Counted from the first letter of the stretch, positions 1 through 12,129 are shown. The stretch is 64,000 nt of DNA from Corinectria fuckeliana (GCA_019137255.1 WPDH01000234.1:310001-374000), one strand, 5' to 3'. Notes: generated from the letters alone by a model not told the origin. Numbers and translations: made by a program.

Positions 1-600
1 GGCCGGGCTTAGTGGGGTCGGCCTCTAAAGATTAGTGGAGTACGGCGGCAGAGCTGCTGCACCACTGAGACGGGGAGAGGTGCAGATATCAAATTTCGTG
101 TTCAGCCTCGCAGACTCGTCCAGGTCAAGCAGCCTTCGGTCCCCAAGTGTTTCCTTTGTGCTGGAGAAGAAGTTCCGATCGGTGATAAAAACACGTGGGA
201 ATTTTTATTTTTATTATCGACTTGATAGTTGAGTCATAGGGCCATGGATAATATTATGTAGTAGGCATGCGGAGACTAGACAAGGTATAACGAGGGCTTC
301 GCACTTGGCGGTTGTGGTAAGAGTTGGCAGCTTACAGTGAGTGAGATGCTACCCAGGGTCCGGTACCCCACAATGACCCAATCACAAGGCTGAGCACCCA
401 CTGAAGCTCGTTCCCTACGTTCCCTACGTTCCCTACGTTCTTCCACTGCGCGCGCCCGCAAACGACGGACGTGTCCAGATATCACAAGCTAAGCGTCGTC
501 CATACTTCACCTACCTCTACGTAACATCGGCGCCTTCAACCTTCGCTCCCGGCTTGCTTCGACGACCCAATGCCACGATAGTCGGAAAAACTGGCCCACC
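1..600. other. Intergenic, upstream of SPC3
   Basis: No supported gene. Short ORFs here lack recognisable domains and splice context. The stretch holds the presumed SPC3 promoter and 5' UTR and a small 9-bp tandem repeat near 410-440. Confidence 0.6.
410..440. repeat. 9-bp tandem repeat, about 3.4 copies
   Basis: The unit GTTCCCTAC is repeated head to tail about three and a half times without mismatch, some 160 bp upstream of the SPC3 start codon. Confidence 0.85.
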
Positions 601-1440
601 ATGTACAACTCCCTCACGCGCATCCAAAACACCTTCGGGTTCTTCACCACCGTCGCCTTTGTCGTCGCCGCCCTCATCGCCGCCTCCGACCTCCTCACCC
701 CGCGCACGCCCTCGGCCAGCCTCATCGCGCCCACGAACGTCCAAGTGTACGGACCCCGTGTCCTCTCCGGTTTAGGTACCGGCATATATCGTCGGCGCAC
801 ATGGCTAACCCTTTCCTCTTCTCGTCCGCAGTGTCAAGGGGCGCCCGCACTACTATAGCTCCAAGAAGGAGGAGTACGCCATCATCAAGTTCTCCCTCGA
901 TGCCGACCTCTCGTCGCTCTTCACATGGAACACCAAGCAGCTCTTCGTCTATGTCACCGCCCAGTGGCCCGGCGTTGGCAATACCACCAACGAGGCCGTC
1001 ATCTGGGACGCCATCATCACCAACCCCAGCGCCGACCACCTGCAGAACATTGGCCCCGTCGCCATGAAGAAGCTCAAGCGCAGCGCCCAGGGCAAGACGA
1101 TTGATCCTAGCCGGTAAGTCCCGGACACTCTCAGAACTGGAATTGTTCTTTCGTTTGCAACTACGAGTCTGACGTCTGACCATCATCCGTTCATAGTGGC
1201 CTCCTGAAGCTTAGAAACCAGAAGCCCAAGTACCAAATCACCCACCCCAGCGGCAAGATCGCCGAGAAGGACGACGTCACCCTCAAATTGCACTACAACG
1301 TCCAGCCTTGGGTCGGCCTCCTGACCTGGAACCAGGACCAAGACATTGGCCCCTGGAAGCAGTTGGTCGGCGGCATCAGCGAAGGCTTCCGCCTTCCTGG
1401 CCTCAAAAAGAAGGATGCGCAGAAGAAGAAGAGCACCTAA
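601..1440 (+). CDS. SPC3: Signal peptidase complex subunit 3 (SPC22/23 family)
   Basis: This is an ER membrane subunit of the signal peptidase complex, which removes signal peptides from secretory proteins. Exons are 601-746, 832-1113 and 1197-1440, giving 223 aa; introns of 85 and 83 bp begin GTACGG and GTAAGT and end CAG and TAG. The N-terminus matches the family (MYNSLTRIQN) and is followed by one hydrophobic membrane anchor at about residues 11-33. The lumenal domain carries the conserved GRPHYYSSKKEEYA and LFTWNTKQLFVYV stretches, and the C-terminus is lysine-rich. The single N-terminal anchor and the length fit yeast Spc3 and metazoan SPC22/23. It is convergent with XRN1, with 296 bp between the two stop codons. 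Identity is recognised from family memory; the joins are inferred from frame and splice signals. Confidence 0.93.
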
Positions 1441-1736
1441 ATATGTGTAGTAGGGTTGCCAAGTTGGATGTAAAACTGTAGCATGCATGCATTGGCGTTT
1501 AATGGGCTGGTTCTGGGCTCTCGCGACATGCTCAAAGAGTTCAAATGCTTCTTAGACCGTAATCATTATCGTGTTCGTGACTTCGTGATACAGGTTTCTA
1601 CTCTATATTACATTTCCGCCACTCCCACAATCCCGCCAGATCTTGCAATCTCTCAACTTCATGTGACCATCGACATGAGCTTCATGCGTAATCCGTATCA
1701 TAGCCTACAGTCAGTCAAGCAACGTCCCGGCGACAC

Positions 1737-4700
1737 CTAGCCCTGCGATGAGTTGCCTCCCGCCGCGTTGCCACCGCCGTTGACTCCTCGTCCACGATAA
1801 GGACCACCTCGTCCGCGTCCACGTCCGCCACGACCACCGCGGCCCCTACCGCGCGGCTGATCGAGGCTGGCGGGGGGAGGCACGTTGCCGTACCGCTGCT
1901 CCTGGGGTTGGTTTCCATTGGCGTCCGGAGCAGGCGACCCATGCAGGTTGCCTCGTCCTTGCTCACGATTTCCATAGCCTCGATAGCCTCCTCGACCGCG
2001 GCCATTGTCGCCGCCTTGACCCTCGGGGCCGTTACGGTAGACCAAGGTGCTGTGCATGAGGTTGGGAGCACCGCCCCGCCCCTCATGTCCATTGCCTCGT
2101 CCGCGTGGTGAGTGAGTGCCGTTGGTGGCCCCTCGCCAAGCGCCGCGAGTGGGAGCTGGCGCATCCTTGTATTGCGGCACGCCGACGTTGCCGTAATGGC
2201 TGGTGACTGTTGAGATATTTCGACGCTGCTGGGACTTGCTGGTAGTGGAGATAACCTGCTTGATGGATGTGTTCAGAACAGAAGACGACGCGACGGTTTG
2301 GCCGCGGAACATAGGAGCTCTCTCGCCGAGCGTCGTTCCACTCATAAACGAGGTATCCCAGACCACATCCAACAAGAGGGCAGTGGCAGTGCGGCTGATG
2401 CCGACAACCGTTCCACGAGTTGCAATGGGGACCTTTCCAGCAGCCGTAACATACGTGACTCTGTCTCCCAGAGAAAAGTTTTGGTTACCAAGAACCATCT
2501 CGGCGTCGGAGGGCTTCAGGAGAGCCGAGCGGGGAACTCCTCGAAGCTTTTGGATGTCGATGTCCTGGGAGGCTTGATGGATATGTTCCCCAACAGTGGC
2601 CAGAGCCATCACGACCTCGGAGTCAAGCTGCTCAGCCTCAAGTGGCACTCGCTCAAACTTGCCCGTCTCCTGCTTCTTCAGCCAGGCCACGATCTCCTTA
2701 ACTCTCTGCGAAGCAACACTGGGGTCCTTCCACAGATCCGTCTCCGAGACATCGCTCTTCTGAGGTTCTCTCTGAATACCAGCAAAGAAGTCAGGGAAAG
2801 CAACCATGTAATCCGCAATCAACTTGATCGCCATACCGCTGAACTCCCATCCAGTTTGAGACTTTCTCGAGTAACCCAAAACCTTGAGCTTTCGGCCTTC
2901 AAATTTGAGGTTCAAGCCCAAGTTCAGCCTGAGACCCGCAGAGTTGATGATCTGGTAGGACGAAGTGATCTTGCTCAACACAAGAGGGTGCACTCCTAGC
3001 TTCTTAGCAACAGCGAATGAAGGCGTGTAAGGATTGTTGCGTTCCGCCTGGTAGATGATCTGCTTTGCGAAATCCTGCTCCTTAGTCTTGAGCATCGACA
3101 CAACAATCTCAGCCTTGTTGCCAACATGGCCAGTGATCTCGAGAGGACGGCCAAAGGCGTACTCGCCAAGGAAAAAGGCACGAGTGCCTTGGGGGAACTC
3201 CTCTTCAATGGGAAGAGCTGCCTTTTCGATGAACCGCTCATCCTCGTTGACAACATCATAGACAATGGTCTGAGCAGCATAAGTGCTTCGAACACTGGGA
3301 TTTTCCGCATACTCCTTGATCAAGGCACCTTCTTCAGTCCTGAGCAGGCCCTTGAGCATGTGCACAACGACTAGGCACTCGACCTGTCCGATGGTGATGC
3401 CAAGTCGCTTGGCATGCCAGTTCTCGAGGAAATCGGCCTCCTTGGCGAAATCGGCCGCCTCTCTGTTGTTGTGGTCCCTGGTGATGATGTCGCCATTTTC
3501 CGAGAATTCGTAACTGAAGAGCTCGTCCTGTACCCGGATAACCTTGCCTTCTTGGAGGAAAGGGAAACCAACGTAGCAGCGCTGGCCCAGCTTCGCCTTC
3601 CAAGTCTCGGTCTTGGTACGGTTCTCGGTCTCGGTCAGGGTGACGACAACGCTGGGGTTGCGGCTGTCTGACTGGAAAACATTGACCCCGTACCCCTCCA
3701 CAAGCTGTGCAGTGTATGGAAGTGTATGCAATGTGGGGAAGCCAGCCAGAGCCGACACGTTTAACAGCGCACCATCCGTCAGCCCTGAGAGATACTTGAG
3801 GCCCTCCACGTCGGGGAGATCGAAAATATTTTCAATGCAATGGCAGAAGGGGATCTCTGGGAAGATTCCAGGGAGGGGCGAGGGATATGTAAAAGTCACC
3901 TCCGGTGAGTACGTGAACTTGAGCGGGACCCCGAAGCCGTTTCGTGCCTTCTCGTCGGCTTCCAGCAAGTCATTCTTGGTCGCCATGGCTGACAGTAGTC
4001 GCTTCTCGTCGATGAAGGGAATCTTGACAACTGCTTCCCAGTCCATCTTTTTACCGTTCATGTCCAACTCGAAATCACGAGGATAGAAGTCAATGATCGG
4101 AGAGTCGGGGTTGGTCATCAGATCGTGATAAACCGTCGGGACGATCTTCTTGCTTCGGTCCGGCAAGACGCCCATGAGCTGCTCGTAGGGCTTGAAAGGC
4201 TGACCAATCTGAAATTTCAGGTCCGCGCCGACTCCCCTGACGACGTCTGCGTTTCGTCAGTAAAAGGCCTCTCGATGCTTGTATTCCAAACCAACCTGAA
4301 ATGAGGGGCGCATAGTGGTATCTGTAGAACCACGGCCAAGATGCGATTCCGCGGTAGTAGTAGTACAAGACCCACTGCAGGCCTTGTACATAGTTCTCGG
4401 CCAGCGACGTAAGCTCCTGGTCGTATTTCTCCGGTGCCCATTCCTCAAACTTCTGGAGATAGTACTTCGTCTTCCACCCCTGATACTTGTCCTGGTACAG
4501 CTTATCATAGTGCTTCTGGGCATCTTCGGAAGTCACGTCGACAACCATAGCCTTGTCATACGTCTTCATTACACGGTAAGCGGCCAGATTACCTTCATCC
4601 TCTTCCTCGTCGTCGTCATCATCCCCAATCTTAGGGGGAAATGTCACCAAGAGGTGGCGGTGGCCCTCGTCGTCTTCCTTGGTGGACCATTGCAGATGCA

Positions 4701-6178
4701 TCGATTCGGCAAGGTCCTGCACAAACTTGCGATCGGCGGCCTTGAGGTCGGTTCCAAGATCCAAGGGCTTATCAGAGCGATTTGAGATGTAGGGACGGAT
4801 CTTCTGCTTCCAGAGGTCTCGCTGTACTGAGGTCATGACCAGCTGCGCCCCCTTAGGTGCCTTGCGGTTGTTGCTGCTTACCAACTTCTTCTCCATTTGT
4901 TTCGATACAAACCACTTCTCATCCGACACGTCGTTTTCAAACTGTTGGATTTCGAGGTTGGAGATCTCCCCAAGGAGGTTTTGGAGACGGCCCATGTTGA
5001 TGACTCCGTTCTCGTTGATGTACCCGTCACCCTTGGGAATAATGGTCTTGTATATCCTAAACATATTCGCCAAAGCTCCCTCGTTGATGTGCAACCCGTG
5101 TAGATTGGGCAAGAAATCGTTTCCGACGAAGAAGGCCATGAGAATGAAGTCGTCAATAACCCTCTCTAGATCGAATGGGAAGCTCAAGACCCCTTCTTGT
5201 TTGAGCTCTTGGAACTCCATCTCCAAATACTCTCTTACAATGCAAAGATGGAGGAGATAAAAATTCTGATGCTCCAGCTCCTTGGATTTGGTTTTGGAGG
5301 CCCGCCCGAACGTCACTTCTTCTCGAAGGAGACAGAAATGAGGATCGTGGCTGAGGAGGCCCAGCATGATCAAGTCGGCATCGAGGCCGTAGAGACAATG
5401 ACGCACGTTGGCGTTATATCCGGGCTGCGCTTTGGCATTTCGGATGTACTCCATGATCTTGTGCTCTCCCTCGCCAGGGACTTCGTGGCCGGATAGCACA
5501 ATCTCACAGCCCTGCCAGTCGGTATCTTCTGATACCTTCTTGTTGACAAAATACCTCAGCTGTTGAGATAGCTTTGCCATGAACGCGGTGCCTAGCGACG
5601 GTTAGGCCTGAAGCTCACGAAGAATAACATATGAACGTACCAGGAGTGATGCAGTTGCTGTCAAAGGGCTCCTCCTTGGGCATCTCGACACCTTCGGCGA
5701 TGGCCTTGTCGCGGGCCTTTTCGACATCGAGCGCGGTTCGGAAACGTCGCGCGCGCTGCTGATTCATTTTGGCGCGGGGCGCAACGCCATCGATGGCCAT
5801 GAAAAACAGTTGCTTGGGTTTGATTTTCCCAAACAGATGTTCAATGTAGTTGAATATACGTATGAACATTTCCTCCTCGCTTAGGCGAAAAGAAACATCC
5901 TCGCCAGCATCTTTGTGGGTACAGTTATGGATGATGCCATTCATATCCAACTAGGCGCCTGTTAGCAGTGGCTGGTTGAAGGCATTGGGAGCTCGAACGT
6001 AGAGGCAGTCGAACTCGGGTATTCGGTTCTCTGCGATGAGTTGGGAGATTGCGGGATAGCGCTCGGATAGCCATCTGAAGAACTTGGGGACACTGCGACG
6101 AGGGACAGGAGTTAGCGACGAGCAGCATTAGGAGGCGCATTGCAAGGCGAAGGCGGGTAGGTAGCTATCGTACCCCAT
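1737..6178 (-). CDS. XRN1: 5'-3' exoribonuclease 1 (XRN1/Kem1)
   Basis: This is the cytoplasmic 5'-3' exonuclease that degrades decapped mRNA. Exons on the minus strand are 6178-6174, 6092-5999, 5950-5641, 5591-4296 and 4246-1737, giving 1404 aa. The first coding exon is only 5 nt (ATGGG); splicing it on gives the family start MGVPKFFRWLSERYP. Catalytic acidic residues of the XRN family are visible in LDMNGIIHN (D35), GEGEHK and GLDADLIML. The middle carries the conserved WVLYYYYRG and SWPWFYRYHYAPLIS motifs. The last about 130 residues are RGG/GRG-rich and lack fold signals, as in other fungal Xrn1 tails, and suit RNA or condensate contacts. Introns of 48-49 bp (81 bp for the first) are typical of the group. 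The gene is divergent from HAT2 across about 830 bp. Confidence 0.95.
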
Positions 6179-7008
6179 AGTGGTGGGCGGTGGACAATTC
6201 TTAGCCCACGGAACAGATCAAGACAGCTCGAAGCGTTGCGGTAATGAAAGCGCCCGGATGAAGGGTGCGCTGAACGTGGAAAATCCTGTCGCAAGTATGG
6301 TGAGCAAGCAGCCAAAAGGTGAAGCGATGCAAGGTTGACGCACAAGAGATGGAAAATACAGATGGGAGAGCCCAAAAAGACCAGGCAGCAGGTCCCGCCT
6401 AATGTCCAGGGAGTGATGAACAGGGTCGAAAATCCAGGGAGATGGGGAGGAGGGATGGTACAGAGGTGCGGTTTGAGGGAGAGGTGGCTATTGCGACGGT
6501 TGCGTGTTGTCGTGACGATGTGGAAGCTAGAAGCGTCAAAAGAGATGGGGCTCAAGGTCGCTCTCTCTCTCTCTTTCTGGAGGGGCTATTTTAGCCCGTT
6601 TGCAACCAGGGGCATGAGTCAATGCCGAAGGAGGGTCACTAGCCACAGTTCCCCGCCGATCTGATGGCCCTGTAGCCCTTTCTTGGCACTATCTTCCAGG
6701 GCGTCCACCGCCCCGTCAACTGTGTTACGGAAGCTTGCAGCACGAGAGGGCGCCTCAGCATCAGCCACACCCTCCCTCACCCGCCAAACCTAGGGTACCC
6801 TCTTAACGCGCGACGCGTGAATCCTCCCTCTCTTTTTCAGCCTTCTCAGTGCGACAGCTCCACTGACCTCAGCCGCGCGCGCATCTTGCAAGCTCTCTCC
6901 CATCCGCACCTCGCTCTTCGGTCCTCACATACTTCACTGCGCACCACCTCTCCGTCTCAACATCTTTCCTCGAGGCCACCAATAGTTCTTGGACGCACAA
7001 ACACCACC
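6179..7008. promoter_or_regulatory. Divergent XRN1/HAT2 intergenic region
   Basis: The two start codons are about 830 bp apart and point away from each other, so the region should hold both promoters and 5' UTRs. It contains a CT dinucleotide run near 6560-6577 and an ACGCGT box at 6813-6818. No credible ORF was found. Confidence 0.6.
6813..6818. promoter_or_regulatory. Candidate MluI cell-cycle box (ACGCGT)
   Basis: A palindromic ACGCGT lies about 190 bp upstream of the HAT2 start. In fungi this is the core of the MBF site that drives G1/S genes. HAT2 acts in histone deposition, so S-phase control would make sense, but a six-base site can arise by chance. Confidence 0.35.
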
Positions 7009-8640
7009 ATGGCGCCAACACAGGCTGCAGAGCACGACCCCGACGGTGAGTTGTCCAAAAGGCTTCCGCCCGCCGCCCGTGGTAATCTATTCAACACAAC
7101 AAAGCCGTTTTACTCATACTGAATACAGTCGAAATGGCTCACGACGACGACGAAGATCAGGGCGAGCGCCTAATTAACGAAGGTACGAGCTCTCTGCGAG
7201 CTACAACCAACCTCTTGCCTACTTGCTAACCCTCGTTATAGAGTACAAGACTTGGAAGAAAAACAGTCCCTTCTTGTACGACATGATCCTAGGGTAAGAT
7301 CAAATCTCCACGCGGCCATGCCCAGAACCATTGGACTCACAATTGCAGAACGGCTCTGACCTGGCCCACGCTCACTGTCCAGTGGTTCCCCGATGTCAAG
7401 GAGCCCGAGGGCAAGAACTTCAAGGTCCACCGACTGCTCCTCGGCACCCACACGTCCGACGAGAGCCCCAACTTTGTCCAGATTGCCGATGTGCAGATCC
7501 CCAAGGCTGTGACGCCCAATCCCGATGATTACGACGACGAGCGCGGAGAGATTGGTGGTTACGGCAAGTCGGGGGATGTTGCCGCCATTAAATGCGACAT
7601 TGTTCAGAAGATCGAGCATCCCGGAGAGGTCAACAAGGCTCGATATCAGCCCCAGAATCCCGATATTCTTGCTACCCTCTGTGTGGACGGCAAGATCCTC
7701 ATCTTTGATCGAACAAAGCACCCTCTCAACCCTTGTTCCTTTGGCAAAATCAACGCCCAGATTGAGCTGGTCGGTCACAAGGCAGAGGGTTTCGGTCTCA
7801 ACTGGAACCCCCATGAGATAGGATGTCTTGCTTCGGGTAGCGAGGACACCACGATGTGTCTCTGGTAAGCACCCCTAGCCGAGAAGATCCAATCAAATCT
7901 AGGAGAAGCTAACGGTGCTGCAGGGATCTCAAGACGCTCGAGGCGGAGTCCAGGATTCTCAAGCCCGCCCGCAGATACACTCATCACGCCCAAATCGTCA
8001 ATGACGTCCAATACCACCCCATCTCGAAGAATTTCATCGGCTCTGTGTCGGATGATCAGACTCTGCAAATCGTCGACGTGCGCCATAGCGAAACTAACAA
8101 GGCCGCCGTGATCGCTAAGCGCGGCCATCTGGATGCCATCAACGCTCTCGCCTTCAACCCCAACTCGGAGGTGCTCGTTGCCACCGCTTCAGCCGACAAG
8201 ACGATCGGTATCTGGGATTTACGGAACGTCAAGGAGAAGGTTCACACCTTGGAGGGACACAACGATGCCGTGACGTCTCTGGCGTGGCACCCCACCGAGG
8301 CGGGCATTCTGGGCAGTGCCAGCTACGATAGAAGAATTATTTTCTGGGACCTCTCCCGCGTGGGCGAGGAGCAGCTGCCTGACGATCAGGACGACGGACC
8401 CCCTGAGCTGTACGTGTTTTCTCCAGTATTAAGACCAAGCTATCTGACCGCTAACATAACTCCAGCCTGTTCATGCACGGTGGCCACACAAACCACCTGG
8501 CAGACTTTAGCTGGAACCCGAACGAGCCGTGGCTCGTTGCAAGCGCAGCGGAGGACAACCTGCTGCAGATCTGGAAGGTTGCGGAGTCAATTGTGGGCAA
8601 AGACGACGGCGATCTCCCCGTCGACGAGCTCGACCGATAG
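7009..8640 (+). CDS. HAT2: Histone acetyltransferase type B subunit 2 / RbAp46-48-type WD40 protein
   Basis: This is a histone H4-binding WD40 chaperone of the HAT-B complex; its family is shared with CAF-1 p48/Msi1 and RbAp46/48. Exons are 7009-7045, 7129-7182, 7242-7293, 7349-7864, 7924-8409 and 8466-8640, giving 439 aa. All five introns have GT-AG ends and restore one frame. The N-terminal helix that contacts H4 is visible (INEEYKTWKKNSPFLYD), followed by TALTWPTLTVQWFPD and a propeller with repeats ending in CLWDL, IGIWDLR, IFWDLSR and LQIWKV. A PELLFMHGGH motif marks the last blade, as in the family. Pezizomycotina generally keep one such protein for several chromatin complexes, so a role beyond HAT-B is possible. 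Confidence 0.95.
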
Positions 8641-9453
8641 CTGAGGTGGAAGTTCGTAGAGAAGAGTCGGTCTTCATAGGATGAGGAGACGCAGCAGCTC
8701 TGGCAGCACTGGCAACAACGAGAAGTGTTGCCATTGACGACGAGAAGCGAGCGATCCTAGTGGCAGACAGATGTGTAAGACGGTATAACGACGAGGTAGA
8801 GGATAGCAAAATGACGGTAATGTTGCATTTCCACCTTATTCAGACTATTTCAAAGAGGTGACGCCTCAGATCTATAGGCACGTCAACGTGGTCCCTGTGG
8901 CTTTTCTTCTTTCAACTGTCGCGTGATATGATCGTCACTTGTGGCAGCTGCGAGGTTCTAGTTGTGTCGGCTGCTTATCAGCAAACGCTGTGATTCACGT
9001 CCAACTCCCCGTTTGGTTTTCTTCTCTTGCCCTGGGTTGGCTCTCACCACCATCTCGCCTGCTCATCATCCTATTGTTGTCTATTGATCTCTATTGACCT
9101 GAGTTAGGCACCATTGATCTCCATTGAGCATCATTGTGTGCTCTGTTTCTTTTTTCCTTTTTCATCCCATCGTGCATGCAAACCCGTGCTCACTCACTTC
9201 TTCGCCTCGGGCGTTTGTTTACCTCGTCCCGGTCTCTAAACAGAACAATACGACGAGCAGCACAACAAGCACTCGCATCTAGTTCTGTTGATTTCCTAAA
9301 CCAGAGAAGTGTTCGCATGCCTGCCCCCGCCGAATCCTACTTAACGTCCTCCTGGTCTTTCGGTTTTCTCCTTTCCCACCTTTCAAACTCTTCATCATAC
9401 TCCCCACGATCAAACCCTCTCCTCCCAGCCAAGTCAAACAGCAACTATCCAAC
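8641..9453. other. Intergenic, with degenerate CATTGATCT-type repeats
   Basis: Contains the HAT2 3' end and the presumed promoter and 5' UTR of the next gene. Between about 9080 and 9136 short variants of ATTGATCT/ATTGACC/ATTGAGC recur every 10-25 bp. Nothing else recognisable. Confidence 0.5.
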
Positions 9454-12129
9454 ATGCCCGTTCCCTTCACTCCAGCCGACGTCGTTGCCAACGCGCGGCG
9501 CCGCGGATACGACAGCCCAGCTGCTACCAGGCTGGCTGCCATCGCCTTCCAGCAGCTGCAAGAACTCCAGGCTGGACAGAACAAACAGCCTGTCTCAGCC
9601 GCCCAGGTCGCAGCTGCTCTGAAGCTGCGAGCCGAGACTGAAGCTCACCGCGCGGCCATGACTCAGGAGGAACTCCAACGTGTCGGGGTTCCCGTTTGGC
9701 ACCAGGTGGAGCTGATGAGGGGCATAGATGATCACCTGCCCAAGGACAAGGAGAAGAACGACGCCAACAAGGACAAAGCCGACGACCAGCCCGCGAAGAA
9801 GTTCAAGTTCACGCAAGACGGGATCAACCAGTTATTTGGCGGCAACGCTCCTTACCCGCTGGAGAATGGCATCGCCAAGCTCAGCATCAAGCACACAAGC
9901 GGCGACATCATCACCGCGCTCTGCCGTCACGTCGAAATCGCTGTCGAGCTGGGCAAGCACCTGCGTCCCCAAGACATCGTCAATTTGTACGCAGTCAGCA
10001 AAGCGTTCAACGCAGCCATCAGCGGCCACCTGCTCTCCAGCATCCGCGCCTGGCTGTCCTTCAACGCCCCTGACGCAGCTCAGGTCTTCGACTTCAAGCT
10101 CTACCGCCGCGCCTTGACCAGCGACCCGTCCGGCCGTAAATGGGTGGACCAGGATCCAAGCCTCCGAAACGTACTCTCGGCCCAGCTGCAGAGCGAGGCT
10201 CGGATGATCCCTGGCCTGAAGTATCTCCAGCTTGTCGTGGGACGCGTTCGCTGCTGCAGAGAGATCATCGCCATCATGGCCCGCAATGGACACCGCATGC
10301 CCAAGGGTATGCTCCGCACGCTGGTCCGTCTTTGGCTTCTTCTGGAGGTCTCCACGACGTCGCAGCGCCAGGCTTTGTTGCGAAACAAGGAAATGTGGAC
10401 CGAGCGAGAGCTCTACAACGCGCAGTTCTTCCTCGTCAAGCTCAACATGCACTTCACCGACCCCGTCTTCGGTCCCGCCACTCCCGAGCTTGTCCACCTC
10501 ATGATGGGCCAGAAGGGCTTGTATCCGTTGTACCAGCTGCTTACGTGCAAGAAGTACACCACCCTTGCCGAGTTCGTGCAGCTCAAGGTGCGGTACGACT
10601 TCGCTATCCCGGCCACCTACTGGGACGAGGACATCGCCGACGTGGAAATCTACGGCGTGCCCTTCGTAGACGTCGGCGTTGCTCACTGCGAGGCCTGGGG
10701 AGACGGCCTGATGCACCTTATGCGTCCCGACGAGCTTATCCCCATAGAGGCTGTCATGCGCGGCCTGGAGCTAGACAAGCACTTGATGGACATGGTCGTC
10801 TGGGGATACGTCAACTTCCAGACCGGAGAGAACCTTGTGCCCACCGAAGACGAGATGTACATCTCGGACGAAGAGGAGGTCCTGGGGAACATGGACACCA
10901 GACACCACTGGCGGCCCAAGCATGCCATGAAGAAGCGCTGGAACGAACTCACGCTCGAGCAGCGCAAGGAAATCATGAGAGACGACGAGGACGAGCGACT
11001 GCGCGCCATGGCCTACTGCGGCGACGACCAGACCGACACCGTCGAGTGCGGAGACGACGACGCGTGGTCGGAGAAGTCCTACTCACTTGACGACGAGATC
11101 GAGCGCGGCATGATACTCCGCCCCCAGCCCAAGGGCAAACTATCCGAGGCCCCAGAGCTGGATGACGAACAAGGCTGGATCGACTTTGCCAACGATGCGC
11201 TGCGTGGCATGGGCAGACACATCGAGATCGACGACGACCATGCCCTGCAGTCGCTCAAGCACGACAAGTACGACCATCACGAAATCTTTGGTGAGTTCGA
11301 CTGGAAACCGTGGGAGCAGAATGGTAACCCGGGACGGGCTCCAGGTCAGGGAGACGCCGACGGTGATAGTGACGATGAACTGTGGGATGCTGGCGACGAC
11401 CTTCTATCTGATGATGACATGGACATGAATGGAAATGGCCAGCAGAGGAATATCCAGCAAGGAAACCTGCAGCAAGGAAACCTGCAACAGAGGAACGTCC
11501 AGCAAGGAAACCTGCAACAGAGAAACATCCAGCAGAGAAACATCCAGCAAGTGAACGTCCAGCGAGTAGTCATGCAACAGGGGGTCGTCCAGCAGGGAGG
11601 CATCCAGCAGAGAGTCGATCCGCAGGCACTCGTCCAACAGGCATTCCAGTGGGTACAAGACAATCACGCATTCATCCAGCAGGCAAACGCCCAGCAGGCA
11701 AACGCCCAGCAAAGAGTCGATCCGCAGGCACTCGTCCAGCAGGCGTTCCAGTGGGCACTCATCCAGAATGCACTCATGCAACAGGGATTATTCCTGCCGG
11801 AAAACGTCCAACAAGCAAACGTCCAGCAAGGAGTCATGCAACAGGGAGCCGTCCAGCAGCGAGCCGTCCAGCAGGGATTCGTCCCGAATGGAAACGTCCA
11901 GCAGGCAAACTTCCAGCAGGGATTCGTCCCGAATGGAAACGTCCAGCAAGCAAACTTCCAACAGGGGAACATCCAGCAAGGAGCCATGCAGCAGAGAGTC
12001 ATCCAGCAGGGAAACATACCACAGGGAAACTACCAGCAAGGGAATATCCAGCAGGGAATGGTCCAGCAGGGAATGGTCCAGCAGGGAAACATGCAACAGG
12101 GGAACATGCAACAAGGAAATTTGCAGTAG
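9454..12129 (+). CDS. F-box-like protein with long C-terminal QQGN repeat domain
   Basis: The ORF is uninterrupted, 891 aa, with start context CAACATGC. I do not recognise the family. Residues about 165-200 (HLRPQDIVNLYAVSKAF followed by a hydrophobic stretch) resemble an F-box, and the body to about residue 600 looks globular, as in fungal F-box proteins of unknown substrate. A strongly acidic stretch follows (about 560-660, many DD/DE). The last 230 residues consist of pentapeptide-like units such as NIQQG, NVQQR and GNLQQ, plus two larger internal duplications (RVDPQALVQQAFQW, and GFVPNGNVQQANF). The reading ends at TAG (12127-12129), but the same frame continues the repeat for 19 further codons to TAA at 12187-12189. 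By analogy an F-box would recruit Skp1/Cul1; the Q/N-rich tail is prion-like in composition. Both functions are inferences. Confidence 0.8.
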   Translation: MPVPFTPADVVANARRRGYDSPAATRLAAIAFQQLQELQAGQNKQPVSAAQVAAALKLRAETEAHRAAMTQEELQRVGVPVWHQVELMRGIDDHLPKDKEKNDANKDKADDQPAKKFKFTQDGINQLFGGNAPYPLENGIAKLSIKHTSGDIITALCRHVEIAVELGKHLRPQDIVNLYAVSKAFNAAISGHLLSSIRAWLSFNAPDAAQVFDFKLYRRALTSDPSGRKWVDQDPSLRNVLSAQLQSEARMIPGLKYLQLVVGRVRCCREIIAIMARNGHRMPKGMLRTLVRLWLLLEVSTTSQRQALLRNKEMWTERELYNAQFFLVKLNMHFTDPVFGPATPELVHLMMGQKGLYPLYQLLTCKKYTTLAEFVQLKVRYDFAIPATYWDEDIADVEIYGVPFVDVGVAHCEAWGDGLMHLMRPDELIPIEAVMRGLELDKHLMDMVVWGYVNFQTGENLVPTEDEMYISDEEEVLGNMDTRHHWRPKHAMKKRWNELTLEQRKEIMRDDEDERLRAMAYCGDDQTDTVECGDDDAWSEKSYSLDDEIERGMILRPQPKGKLSEAPELDDEQGWIDFANDALRGMGRHIEIDDDHALQSLKHDKYDHHEIFGEFDWKPWEQNGNPGRAPGQGDADGDSDDELWDAGDDLLSDDDMDMNGNGQQRNIQQGNLQQGNLQQRNVQQGNLQQRNIQQRNIQQVNVQRVVMQQGVVQQGGIQQRVDPQALVQQAFQWVQDNHAFIQQANAQQANAQQRVDPQALVQQAFQWALIQNALMQQGLFLPENVQQANVQQGVMQQGAVQQRAVQQGFVPNGNVQQANFQQGFVPNGNVQQANFQQGNIQQGAMQQRVIQQGNIPQGNYQQGNIQQGMVQQGMVQQGNMQQGNMQQGNLQ

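Noticed and set aside
10140..11090. 316-codon plus-strand ORF inside the F-box-like gene
   Set aside because: Arg/His/Pro-rich alternative-frame reading of a GC-rich gene; the main frame has better composition and a proper start.
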